Below are positions 13,967 through 22,303 of a DNA stretch of 64,000 nucleotides, one piece after another. The number at the start of each line of letters is the position of its first letter. Position 1 is the stretch's first letter. The stretch covers positions 1,116,001 through 1,180,000 of the forward strand of contig NZ_CP053835.1 in assembly GCF_013201725.1 (NCBI RefSeq), given 5' to 3'. Under the pieces are notes generated by a model. The model made no database searches. It was not told the origin of the DNA and was given only the letters and a program-made list of their open reading frames with translations. This stretch comes from Arcobacter defluvii (GTDB taxonomy: Bacteria > Campylobacterota > Campylobacteria > Campylobacterales > Arcobacteraceae). The position numbers and the translations under genes were made by a program.

Positions 13967-14974
13967 ATGGTAACTCCTGCAATTGGAACACAAGAATTAT
14001 ACAAACAATTACAAATATTACTAAAAAGTGATATTCCTGTATTTATACATGGAAGTCCAGGAATTGGAAAATCATATATAGTAAATGATATTGCAAAAAA
14101 GAATAATTTGGAGTTGATTGATGTTAGGCTTTCTCAACTTGATGCAGTTGATTTACGAGGAATTCCTGCAATTTTAGATAATCAAACAGTTTGGATGAGT
14201 CCAATTTTTTTACCAAAAGATGAAAACTCTAGTGGAATATTATTTTTAGATGAGTTAAACTCAGCTTCACTTTCTGTTCAAGCAGCAATTTATCAGTTAG
14301 TTTTAGATAGAAAAATAGGGGAGTATTCTCTTCCAAAAAATTGGAAGATAGTTTGTGCTGGAAATAAAATAAATGATAAAGGAATTGTTTTTAAACTTCC
14401 AAGTCCACTTGTAAATAGAATGGTTCATTTATTACTTGAAGCAAAATATGATGATTTTAAAAATTGGGCAATTTTAAATGGCATTCATTCATATATTTTA
14501 GGTTTTTTAGGATTTAGACCTGATTTATTAAGTAGTGAAGTTCCAAATTCTACTGAAACAAATCCTGCTTTTTGTACGCCAAGAGCTTGGAGTATGTTAT
14601 CAACTATTTTAAAAAATGAGAGTGATGTATCAGTTATCTCACCAATTATTTATGGAACAGTTGGATATGCAGCTGCTATTGAGTTTATTTCATTTATTAA
14701 AGTTTATGAGACTTTACCAAATATAGATGAGATATTAGAAGGAACTTGTGAAGTAGTTCCAAACGAACCTAGTGCTTTATATGCTTTATGCTCAGCAGTT
14801 ATTGAAAAATATAAAGATTGTAATCAAGCTGTAAATATATTTGCTTATAGTAAAAAGCTTCCAGTTGAGTTTGCAGTAATGCTTATTAAAGATTTAATTG
14901 TAAAAGATGAAGAGATTACAACATTAGGTGAATTTGATGAGTGGATTGAAAAATATGCAGACTACATCATATAA
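13967..14974 (+). CDS. MoxR-family AAA+ ATPase
   Basis: 335 residues; MoxR-type ATPases act as chaperones or metal-insertion machines with VWA proteins. Walker A GSPGIGKS is at residues 29-36 and Walker B ILFLDELN at 91-98, followed by sensor and arginine-finger regions (SPLVNRM). It is the first gene of an operon in which the VWA-like partner overlaps its end by 20 bases, the usual MoxR/VWA pairing. It lies 26 bases after a sigma-54-like promoter. The client protein is unknown. The ATG at 13967 has AGG upstream. Confidence 0.88.
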   Translation: MVTPAIGTQELYKQLQILLKSDIPVFIHGSPGIGKSYIVNDIAKKNNLELIDVRLSQLDAVDLRGIPAILDNQTVWMSPIFLPKDENSSGILFLDELNSASLSVQAAIYQLVLDRKIGEYSLPKNWKIVCAGNKINDKGIVFKLPSPLVNRMVHLLLEAKYDDFKNWAILNGIHSYILGFLGFRPDLLSSEVPNSTETNPAFCTPRAWSMLSTILKNESDVSVISPIIYGTVGYAAAIEFISFIKVYETLPNIDEILEGTCEVVPNEPSALYALCSAVIEKYKDCNQAVNIFAYSKKLPVEFAVMLIKDLIVKDEEITTLGEFDEWIEKYADYII

Positions 14975-16142
14975 AGATGTATTTGAAAAAATAAGAGTTA
15001 ATTTCTTATTTAATCATCCTTTTTTATCTGTTTTAGCTTTGAGTATAGAAACATCTTATGATGAAAATAAAAATAGTGCTTTTTTAACAAATGGTTTTAA
15101 AATAACTATTGATACAAATAAACTTGAAAAATACTCAAAAGAAGAGATAACTTATCTTTACGCACACACATTACTTCATATAGTTTTAAAACATCCATAT
15201 AGACAAAAAACAAGAGATAGTTATATTTGGAATAAAGCTTGTGATATTGTAATAAACAATATTCTTTCGACTTTTACAAATATTGGTTCAAGACCAGCTG
15301 ATGAGATTTTTGATTTAACATTAAAAGATAAGTGTGTTGAAGAAGTATATGAAATACTTTATAAAAAGAAAAAAGAAGAGATAGGAAAAACAAATCCTAA
15401 TAAAGATGGAGCTTTAGATTCAAATGAATATGATAAATCAAAACTAGATTTAGATGAGGTGTATGTGAAAAATGAAAAAATAGATCAAGAAAAACTTGAT
15501 GGAATTATTATTCAGGCTTTGAGTATTGCAAAAAAAGCTTCAAATTTATATGAGGGAATGAGTATCGAAATAGATACTTTGATAAAACCAGAAATAAATC
15601 TAAGTGATGAGTTAAAAGAGTATTTAATAAGCTCTTTTTTTGAAAAACAACTCTCTTATGAAAGACCAAATAAAAGGTTTATAAGTAATGGTATTTATAT
15701 GCCAGGAACAAAAAAGCTAAACGATAATCTAAATATCTATATAGCTCTTGATAGTTCTTCTAGTGTAACCCTTGATGAATATAAAAAGTTTTTAGGAATT
15801 ATAGGCGAAATTGCAGATAGTTTTTATGAATATAATGTAGAGATTTTACCTTTTGATTTAAAAGTGCGAAGTGAATATATCATAAAGTTTGATAGTTTTA
15901 ATCCACTTTCTAGTGATGAATTATTAATTCCAAAATCAAATGGTGGAACATCTTTTGATGAGTGTTTGAGATATTTAAAAAAATCAAGTGAAGTAAGAAA
16001 TGATAGTTTATTGATTGTTTTAAGTGATGGAGAATTTGAATTAACAGAATCTCTTTTATGTAATACACTTTTCATAATCAGTAATAAAAAAAATCTAAGA
16101 AAGTTTGAAAAAGATGGAAGAGTTATTCAATTTAACATATAA
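14955..16142 (+). CDS. VWA-like protein with DUF2201-type metallopeptidase-like domain
   Basis: 395 residues from the ATG at 14955; an in-frame ATG at 14928 lies deeper inside moxR and lacks support. The N-terminal domain has HTLLHIVLKH with His at about 71, 75 and 80, the putative metal-binding pattern of DUF2201. The C-terminal domain starts at about 258 with LNIYIALDSSSS, a MIDAS-like DxSxS, then SNGGTSFDECL and SDGEFEL, typical of VWA. Such proteins work with the MoxR ATPase encoded directly upstream. Overlaps both neighbours, indicating translational coupling. Confidence 0.82.
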   Translation: MQTTSYKDVFEKIRVNFLFNHPFLSVLALSIETSYDENKNSAFLTNGFKITIDTNKLEKYSKEEITYLYAHTLLHIVLKHPYRQKTRDSYIWNKACDIVINNILSTFTNIGSRPADEIFDLTLKDKCVEEVYEILYKKKKEEIGKTNPNKDGALDSNEYDKSKLDLDEVYVKNEKIDQEKLDGIIIQALSIAKKASNLYEGMSIEIDTLIKPEINLSDELKEYLISSFFEKQLSYERPNKRFISNGIYMPGTKKLNDNLNIYIALDSSSSVTLDEYKKFLGIIGEIADSFYEYNVEILPFDLKVRSEYIIKFDSFNPLSSDELLIPKSNGGTSFDECLRYLKKSSEVRNDSLLIVLSDGEFELTESLLCNTLFIISNKKNLRKFEKDGRVIQFNI

Positions 16143-16815
16143 AGATGAGGTTGAAATACTAAAAGATGAAGATGATTTTGAAGCCTTAGGTGATGAAAAA
16201 TATCTAAATCATCCAGATATGGAAGCCAGACTTTATTGGGCGTTTTGTCGACCAAATGGTTCATGTGAAGCTCAAATAAAAGATATCGACCCTCTTGTTT
16301 CAATAATGGCTTTTAATCACTCTAAATTAAATGCTTTAAAAAGATTTACTCTTTTACATAAAGAGGTTATAGAAAATCCAAATTTACGAGTAAAAATAAA
16401 AAATAGAACTAGAATGTTATTTCGTTCCCTTGTTGATGATGATTTCAAAGAGTTAAATAAGGTTTTGGATATTGTTCCAGTTTTTTTGGAAGTTGCAGTT
16501 GACCAGCTTAAAAATGGAAGAAAATGGAATGACATATTTGCAGATGAAATAGAAGCAACTATTTTTATGCAAAAAGCTGAAAAGTTTATAGATGATAGTT
16601 TTAAAGAAGCACTTTTTTTCAAACTAAAAGATTTAAGAGAACTTGACCAAGAAGAGTTAAAAGAACATTTAGAAGAAATAATAGAAAAAAAAGAAAAAAT
16701 CCATACTTTGATATTAAAACATTATAAAAATGAGGTGGATAAATGGATTGAAAAATCAAATTTACATCTTCTTCAAAAAATGACAATAAAAAAGTTAGCA
16801 GAAAAGCTAATCTAA
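16114..16815 (+). CDS. Unknown protein of the moxR-VWA operon
   Basis: About 233 residues from the ATG at 16114 (an in-frame TTG at 16105 is also possible). Acidic and helical, with NHPDMEARLYWAFCRPNGS near the N-terminus and a HEAT-like helical run between about 60 and 150; the C-terminal third is a charged coiled coil rich in EEI/KKE. No membrane segment. It overlaps the VWA gene by about 29 bases, so the three proteins are probably made together and may form a complex. No characterised family is recognised. Confidence 0.65.
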   Translation: MEELFNLTYKDEVEILKDEDDFEALGDEKYLNHPDMEARLYWAFCRPNGSCEAQIKDIDPLVSIMAFNHSKLNALKRFTLLHKEVIENPNLRVKIKNRTRMLFRSLVDDDFKELNKVLDIVPVFLEVAVDQLKNGRKWNDIFADEIEATIFMQKAEKFIDDSFKEALFFKLKDLRELDQEELKEHLEEIIEKKEKIHTLILKHYKNEVDKWIEKSNLHLLQKMTIKKLAEKLI

Positions 16816-16819
16816 AAGT

Positions 16820-16837
16820 GGTATAAAAATTGCATAT
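16820..16837 (+). promoter_or_regulatory. Second copy of the sigma-54-like promoter
   Basis: The same 18-mer GGTATAAAAATTGCATAT as at 13924, here preceded by T to give TGG-N10-GC. It lies 22 bases before the ATG of the ArsC/Spx-like gene, so that gene can be co-regulated with, yet transcribed separately from, the moxR operon. Confidence 0.5.
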
Positions 16838-16858
16838 ACTCTTATAAAAAGGGATTTT

Positions 16859-17284
16859 ATGGGAAATTTTGCTTTTTATAAATTCACATTCTATGAAAAA
16901 ACAGGATGTAGTGGTAATGCTAGACAAAAAGAGTTATTAAAAAGTTATGATATATCTTTTGATGTAAAAAGTTTACTTGATACAAAATGGACTTATGATG
17001 AGTTAAGTAAATTTTTTGAAAATTTAGAAGTTAAAGATATGGTAAATCCTTTTGCTCCTCAAATAAAAAATAATGAAATAGATATAAAAAATCTATCAAA
17101 AGATGAAGTTATAAATCTTATGATAAAAATACCAATTCTGATAAAAAGACCCTTGATGGAAATAAATGGAAATAAAATTTGTGGTTTTGATGTTGAAAAA
17201 ATCAATAAAATTTTAAATCTAAAAATAGATACAGATAAAAAAATAAATAGCTGTTCAAGTAGTGACTCATGCACAAATGTTTAA
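16859..17284 (+). CDS. ArsC/Spx-like nitrogenase-associated protein
   Basis: 141 residues with a thioredoxin-like ArsC fold. The opening FYEKTGCSGNARQKELLKSY is the nitrogenase-associated (NifO-like) subgroup pattern with a single active-site Cys (GC-SGNARQK). The middle region KRPLMEINGNKICGFD matches the ArsC substrate-side motif. A Cys pair sits in the C-terminal tail (CSSSDSC). A good AAAGGG site precedes the ATG. It has its own copy of the sigma-54-like promoter. Arsenate reduction is less likely than a redox or regulatory role. Confidence 0.75.
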   Translation: MGNFAFYKFTFYEKTGCSGNARQKELLKSYDISFDVKSLLDTKWTYDELSKFFENLEVKDMVNPFAPQIKNNEIDIKNLSKDEVINLMIKIPILIKRPLMEINGNKICGFDVEKINKILNLKIDTDKKINSCSSSDSCTNV

Positions 17285-17568
17285 TAGAAATTTGTAAAGA
17301 GTTTGAGATGGTTCATGATTTTTTAACACAGCCTTCAACAGAAAAAGAGGAGTTTATTGAATCCTTGTTTTTGGATTTTATGGAGTGTTTTAGTTCTTTA
17401 AAAGAAGAAAAGCTTCATTATCCAAAAGAGTTTATAGATGATGTAAGACTTTTTAATGAAGGTAATTTTATGGTTGTTAGAAAGTTTCAAGATATTCAAA
17501 TGCGATATTTGATGTTAAGTGATTTTTATGATTATGCCAGATTAACGAAGAAATATATAAAAAATTAA
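17269..17568 (+). CDS. Unknown small protein downstream of the ArsC-like gene
   Basis: 99 residues, acidic and helical, no membrane segment, no known motif. It overlaps the ArsC/Spx-like gene by 16 bases and has no separate promoter or strong ribosome site, so it is probably coupled to it. A later in-frame start at Met14 is possible. It ends 12 bases before greB. The function is not visible from sequence. Confidence 0.6.
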   Translation: MHKCLIEICKEFEMVHDFLTQPSTEKEEFIESLFLDFMECFSSLKEEKLHYPKEFIDDVRLFNEGNFMVVRKFQDIQMRYLMLSDFYDYARLTKKYIKN

Positions 17569-17580
17569 TATAATTCTTTT

Positions 17581-18060
17581 ATGAATAAAGATTTAATTAC
17601 AAAAAATGGTTATGAAAAAATAGTTGAAGAGTTTAAAGCTCTACTAAAAGAGAAGTCTTTTTGGGTAAAAGAGAAAGAAATAGCAGCTCAACTTGGCGAT
17701 AGAAGTGAAAATGCTGAGTATATTGCTGCAAAAGAGCAAATAAGAAACTGCGATAAAAGACTTAGATTTCTTGATAAAATTATAAATAATAGTGAAGTAA
17801 TAGATATTACACAAATTCCCCATACAAAAGTAAATTTTGGTTCACATGTAGTTATAGAAGATTTAGATACAGATGAATTGAAAACTTTTATAATCGTTGG
17901 AACTTTTGAAGTTAATATAAATGAAAATAAAATCTCAAATAAATCACCTTTTGGAAGAGCATTATTGGGTAAAAGTTTAAATCAAGAGTTTGAATTTGAA
18001 ATCAATGGTGATATTTATGAATACAAAATAATCTCAATAAAAGAGTATAACTTTGAATAA
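17581..18060 (+). CDS. greB: Transcript cleavage factor GreB-like
   Basis: 159 residues. The N-terminal coiled coil has the acidic tip LGDRSENAEY (about residues 41-50), the GreB form of the Gre motif, with DKRLRFLDKI after it; the C-terminal domain ends SPFGRALLGKSLNQ and a beta strand as in GreA/GreB. The factor enters the RNA polymerase secondary channel and stimulates cleavage of backtracked RNA. GreB features (GDRSENAEY, RLRFL) decide over GreA. It overlaps the next gene by 8 bases. Confidence 0.85.
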   Translation: MNKDLITKNGYEKIVEEFKALLKEKSFWVKEKEIAAQLGDRSENAEYIAAKEQIRNCDKRLRFLDKIINNSEVIDITQIPHTKVNFGSHVVIEDLDTDELKTFIIVGTFEVNINENKISNKSPFGRALLGKSLNQEFEFEINGDIYEYKIISIKEYNFE

Positions 18061-18976
18061 AATAGATTTAGAAAAACTAAAAGAGATTATTTTAAAAAAT
18101 CTAGAAGATAAAACAAAAGAGATAAAAAGAGTTTTTCATGGACGAGGAAACTTTTATGATGATTTTAATTATTTAACTGTTGATAGTTTAGATGAGATTT
18201 TATTTGTTACTTTTTTTGAAGAAAATGAGAAAGAAAAAGAGATTATCAAACTTCTTGATGAGGTAACAAATATAAAAAAAATTGATACTTTTATTGTTCA
18301 AAGAAAATATAAAAACGAAAATCATAATGAAGCAATAAAAGGAGAAATCCCACCATTTTATATAGTTACAGAAAATGGTTTAAAATATAAAATTAACTTT
18401 TTCAATAAAAATATTGGAATTTTTTTAGATATGAAAATAGGGCGTGAGTATATTAGCTCTATTTGTAAAGATAAAAATGTTTTAAATCTATTTTCTTATA
18501 CTTGTGCATTTTCTGTTGCTGCAATAAATGCAAATGCAAAACAAGTTGTAAATGTAGATATGGCAAAAGGCGCTTTAACAACGGGAAGAGAAAATCATCA
18601 TTTAAATAATCTTGATGCTAAAAAAGTAAAATTTATGCCTTATGATATTTTAAAATCATGGAGTAGAATCAAAAAAGAAGCTCCTTATGATATTATCATT
18701 ATTGATCCACCATCTTTTCAAAAAGGAAGTTTTGCAGCAACTAAGGATTATGAAAAAATCATAAAAAGATTAGATGATTTAGCAAGTGATAATTGTATTG
18801 TTTTATCTTGTTTGAATGCCCCAGAACTTGATAGTAACTTTATAAAAGAAAAATTCAAAGAATTAGCACCAAGTTTCAAATTTGAAAAAAGATTGGAAAA
18901 TTTAAAAGAGTTTATTACAAATAATGAAGAAAAGTCATTAAAAAATCTTATATTTGTAAAACAAAACTCTAATTGA
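18053..18976 (+). CDS. Class I SAM-dependent rRNA methyltransferase, RlmI/RlmK-like
   Basis: 307 residues. A short N-terminal region precedes a Rossmann methyltransferase domain: NIGIFLDMKIGREYI, then VLNLFSYTCAFSVAA (SAM-binding motif I), VNVDMAKGAL (motif II) and IIIDPPSFQKG (catalytic motif IV, DPPSF). This pattern is that of 23S rRNA methyltransferases such as RlmI/RlmK. It lacks a PUA domain at the N-terminus. The TTG start at 18053 overlaps the greB stop; AAAGAG lies upstream. The modified base is not predictable. Confidence 0.82.
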   Translation: MNKIDLEKLKEIILKNLEDKTKEIKRVFHGRGNFYDDFNYLTVDSLDEILFVTFFEENEKEKEIIKLLDEVTNIKKIDTFIVQRKYKNENHNEAIKGEIPPFYIVTENGLKYKINFFNKNIGIFLDMKIGREYISSICKDKNVLNLFSYTCAFSVAAINANAKQVVNVDMAKGALTTGRENHHLNNLDAKKVKFMPYDILKSWSRIKKEAPYDIIIIDPPSFQKGSFAATKDYEKIIKRLDDLASDNCIVLSCLNAPELDSNFIKEKFKELAPSFKFEKRLENLKEFITNNEEKSLKNLIFVKQNSN

Positions 18977-19017
18977 TTTTTAGATATTATCCCAAGTTTT
19001 ATTTTAGGAGTAAAGAA

Positions 19018-20268
19018 ATGGTAGAAAAAAATCGTTGGCTTATGGCACTTAGTGCTGTAGGAGTTCATATTTGTATCGGTTCTGTATATGCTTGGAGTGT
19101 TTATGTAAAACCAATTCAAGCTCAAATGCAGTGGGATTTGACAGATGTAACAATTGCCTTTAGTATTGCGATATTCTTTTTGGGATTATCTGCTGCACTT
19201 ATGGGAAAATTTGTTGAAAAAAATGGTCCAAGAGTTTCAGCTATTATAGCTGCGTCACTTTTTGGTTTAGGAACAATGGGTTCTGGACTTGCAATAATGA
19301 TGGAATCAAAAATGTTACTATACTTCTTTTATGGAGTTTTAGGTGGATGTGGTTTAGGAATAGGGTATATTTCTCCTGTATCAACACTTGTAAAATGGTT
19401 CCCTGATAAAAGAGGTATGGCAACTGGACTTGCTATTATGGGATTTGGTTTTGCATCAGCTATTTGGGGACCTGCTATTAAGGTTTTAATTGAAGCTGTT
19501 GGAATTGCTGGAACATTCTTTATTTTAGGAGCTATATATTTTGTTGTTATGTTTGCTTCTGCTCTTTATTTAGAAAAACCACATGATGAATATTTACCTA
19601 AAAAATTTGAACAAAAAATCAAAGAGGGTAAAAAGAAATTAAAAGAGGATTTAGAAACTTTAACTTTAGCACAAGCTGTTAAAACACCAAGATTTTATGG
19701 TCTTTGGATAATGTTATTTATAAATATCACTTGTGGTATTGCTATTATTGGGGTTGCATCTCCCTTGCTTCAAGAAGTTTTAGGAATTTCTGCAATCGCA
19801 GCAGCAGCAGCTGTTGGTTTAATGGGAATTTTTAATGGTGCAGGAAGACTTATGTGGGCTTCAATTTCAGATTATATTACAAGACCTGTTGTATATGTAA
19901 TCTTTTTTGCTACACAAATAGTTGCTTTTTATATGTTACCCTCGATTACTGAAATTGTAGTATTTCAAGTAGTGTTATATTTTATTATGACTTGTTATGG
20001 AGGAGGATTTGCTTCAATTCCTGCATATATTGGGGATATTTTTGGAACAAAAGAACTTGGAGCAATTCATGGATATATCTTAACAGCTTGGGCAGCAGCT
20101 GGGCTTGTTGGACCACTTATTATTTCTATTGTAAAAGATAGAACAGGTTCATATTCTGAAACACTTTATGTATTTGCAGGTTTCTTTGTAATAGCTTTAG
20201 TTGTATCTATTGCAATGATTTCAAATATAAAATCTATTCAAAAGAAAAAAGCAAAACACAATCACTAA
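19018..20268 (+). CDS. OFA-family MFS transporter (oxalate/formate antiporter-like)
   Basis: 416 residues with twelve hydrophobic segments. The first helix has CIGSVYAWSVYVKPIQ, the hallmark of the OFA (oxalate:formate antiporter) family of MFS carriers, with MGFGFASAIWGP and GNG-type MFS loops later. The start is the ATG at 19018, six bases after AGGAG; an upstream in-frame start at 18973 overlaps the methyltransferase gene and lacks such a site. Followed by a strong terminator. The substrate, an organic anion, is not certain. Confidence 0.85.
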   Translation: MVEKNRWLMALSAVGVHICIGSVYAWSVYVKPIQAQMQWDLTDVTIAFSIAIFFLGLSAALMGKFVEKNGPRVSAIIAASLFGLGTMGSGLAIMMESKMLLYFFYGVLGGCGLGIGYISPVSTLVKWFPDKRGMATGLAIMGFGFASAIWGPAIKVLIEAVGIAGTFFILGAIYFVVMFASALYLEKPHDEYLPKKFEQKIKEGKKKLKEDLETLTLAQAVKTPRFYGLWIMLFINITCGIAIIGVASPLLQEVLGISAIAAAAAVGLMGIFNGAGRLMWASISDYITRPVVYVIFFATQIVAFYMLPSITEIVVFQVVLYFIMTCYGGGFASIPAYIGDIFGTKELGAIHGYILTAWAAAGLVGPLIISIVKDRTGSYSETLYVFAGFFVIALVVSIAMISNIKSIQKKKAKHNH

Positions 20269-20275
20269 AAACAAA

Positions 20276-20304
20276 TCTAAACTTTGAATTATTCAAAGTT
20301 TAGA
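20276..20304 (+). terminator. Intrinsic terminator after the OFA transporter
   Basis: 13-bp perfect stem TCTAAACTTTGAA / TTCAAAGTTTAGA with a 3-base loop, followed by GCTTATTT. Confidence 0.75.
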
Positions 20305-20360
20305 GCTTATTTAATATCTTTTACTAAAACTACAGAATAAAAATATCATTATAAATTTAT

Positions 20361-20411
20361 TTGACAATTTTATAAATTTCTATTATTATTTTAACTTGTC
20401 CAATGATTGGA
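20361..20411 (+). promoter_or_regulatory. Promoter with GntR-type operator
   Basis: TTGACA at 20361, 17 bases, then TATTAT at 20384 form a sigma-70 promoter. The palindrome TCCAATGATTGGA (20399-20411) lies just downstream of the -10, where a bound repressor would block transcription. It is probably the autoregulatory site of the FadR-type protein encoded next. Confidence 0.6.
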
Positions 20412-20440
20412 TGAATTTTGAAAAATATTAGGAATTATAA

Positions 20441-21097
20441 ATGCAAATTACAAAACCAGTTAAACAATCTTTACCAAAACAAATAACACTTGAAATAGAA
20501 AAAGCTATTAAAAATGGTATTTTTAAAGTAGGTGAAAAAATTCCTTCTGAACCTGATTTAGTAAAAGAGTTTTCTGTTAGTAGAAATACAATTCGTGAAG
20601 CTATTCAATCTTTGATTCAAGCAGGAGTTTTAGAATCAAGACAAGGTGATGGAACTTATGTCCTAACAAATGATAGATTTGAAGCAAATATTTTTACTCG
20701 TTTGAGTAACTCTAAAATTCAAGAAGTTCATGAAGTTCGTGTTTCTTTAGAAAAAGAAATAGTAAAACTAGCTGCACAAAGAAGAACAAAAGATGATTTA
20801 ATCGAAATAAAAAAAGCATTAGATGAAATAAATGCAACAAATGGTTCTTTTGAAGAAAATAGTGAAGTAGATTTAAAATTTCACTTAGCAATTGCAAAAG
20901 CTTCTCATAATTCAATTTTTTATGATTTATATAAATCTATTTCTGAATATATTTGTTTTTCTGTAGCTAAAAGATTGGAATTAACACTTATTGAAGAAAA
21001 ACTGATTTCTCAATTACATATAGAACTTTATGAAGCGATTTATTCTCAAAATATTGAAAAAGCACAAGAAACTATAGACAAAATTTTAGAAATTTAA
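20441..21097 (+). CDS. GntR-family regulator (FadR/FCD subfamily)
   Basis: 218 residues. The N-terminal winged helix has the GntR pattern ITLEIEKAIKNGIFKVGEKI, PSEPDLVKEFSVSRNTIREA and LESRQGDGTYV; the C-terminal all-helical FCD domain has the metal/ligand-binding pattern (DLKFHLAIAKASHN). It precedes an MFS exporter by 12 bases, so it most likely controls that transporter and itself from the operator at 20399-20411. The ligand is unknown. Confidence 0.88.
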   Translation: MQITKPVKQSLPKQITLEIEKAIKNGIFKVGEKIPSEPDLVKEFSVSRNTIREAIQSLIQAGVLESRQGDGTYVLTNDRFEANIFTRLSNSKIQEVHEVRVSLEKEIVKLAAQRRTKDDLIEIKKALDEINATNGSFEENSEVDLKFHLAIAKASHNSIFYDLYKSISEYICFSVAKRLELTLIEEKLISQLHIELYEAIYSQNIEKAQETIDKILEI

Positions 21098-21109
21098 TAA
21101 AGGTAAAAT

Positions 21110-22294
21110 ATGAAATTAAATTCTCATTTATTTCTAGTTTTTCTAGGAATTGTTTTTGTCTCTTTTAATCTACGAGCTCCAATAACTTCTGTTGGTCCAG
21201 TTATAGATTTGATACAATTAAAATATGATTTAAATAGCAGTATGGCTGGATTTATAACAACTCTTCCTTTATTGGCTTTTGCAATAATTTCTCCTTTTGT
21301 TGCAAAATTAAATCATAAGTTTGGACATGGTCTAACTATGTTTTTTGGACTTTTATTGATTATTTTAGGAGAATTAATTCGTTCTTATACAGATATTTAT
21401 GGATTATTTATTGGAACAGCTTTTATTGGAATTGGTATTGCTATTGGAAATGTATTAATCCCAAGTGTAATAAAACATAAATTCAAAAAGAATGTAGGAA
21501 ATGTTTTAAGTATTTATATTACTTCAATGTGTATTTTTGCAGCTTTAGGTTCAGGATTAAGTATCCCAATGACAGAAATCTGGGGTTGGAATACTTCTTT
21601 AGCAATTTGGACAATTTTAACTGTATTTACTTTATTGATATGGTTGCCACAACTTAAAAAAAGTGGAGAATATAATAATAGTGATGATTTAAAAATAGAA
21701 GAAAAAATGAAAAGTAAATCTATTTGGAAATCGCCACTTGCTTGGTGGGTTACTTTATATATGGGAACACAATCATTGTTATTTTATACTTTAATTGCTT
21801 GGATTCCTTCAATTCTTTTATATAAAGATTTTGATGCTCATTTTGCAGGAATGATGCTTTTATTATTTCAATTGATAAGTTTGCCAGCTACTCTTTTAGT
21901 TCCTGCAATTGCAGATAAAATTAGACATCAAAAGTTAATTGCAACAATTATTACATTGATATATCTTGTTGGAATGGTGATATTTTTATTTGCAATATCT
22001 AAATCAAGTGTAATTATTTCAATGATATTTTTAGGACTTGGAATGGGAGGAACTATTAGTTTAGCTATTGGATTCATTTCATTACGAACTCCCCATGCAA
22101 AAAAAGCAGCAGAACTTTCAGGAATGTCACAATCAGCAGGTTATTTACTTGCAGCAGTTGGACCTATTTTGATAGGTTTTATTTATGATTTATCAAAATC
22201 ATGGACGATACCAATTCTTATGTTGATTTTATTGATAATATTATTAATTTTCTTTGGTTTAAAAGCAGGAAGAGATGAAGTTACTCACCATTGA
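21110..22294 (+). CDS. CynX/NimT-like MFS transporter
   Basis: 394 residues, about twelve membrane segments. The first loop LRAPITSVGPVIDLI and later GIGIAIGNVLIPSVIKHKF are typical of the CynX/NimT (cyanate / 2-nitroimidazole) family. Directly follows the GntR regulator in the same direction, so transport is probably induced by the ligand of that regulator. It ends 9 bases from the convergent TamB gene. The substrate is not predictable from sequence. Confidence 0.82.
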   Translation: MKLNSHLFLVFLGIVFVSFNLRAPITSVGPVIDLIQLKYDLNSSMAGFITTLPLLAFAIISPFVAKLNHKFGHGLTMFFGLLLIILGELIRSYTDIYGLFIGTAFIGIGIAIGNVLIPSVIKHKFKKNVGNVLSIYITSMCIFAALGSGLSIPMTEIWGWNTSLAIWTILTVFTLLIWLPQLKKSGEYNNSDDLKIEEKMKSKSIWKSPLAWWVTLYMGTQSLLFYTLIAWIPSILLYKDFDAHFAGMMLLLFQLISLPATLLVPAIADKIRHQKLIATIITLIYLVGMVIFLFAISKSSVIISMIFLGLGMGGTISLAIGFISLRTPHAKKAAELSGMSQSAGYLLAAVGPILIGFIYDLSKSWTIPILMLILLIILLIFFGLKAGRDEVTHH

Positions 22295-22303
22295 TTTGAA
22301 AAA

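Noticed and set aside
13805-13993. Reverse-strand frame over the moxR promoter
   Set aside because: No ribosome site, Tyr/Phe/Ser-rich, overlaps the well-supported promoter and start of moxR.
13967-16815. MoxR-VWA operon as a phage defence (bMoVA-type) system
   Set aside because: The VWA partner is of the DUF2201 type and no DUF3150-type third component is recognisable; a maturation role fits better.
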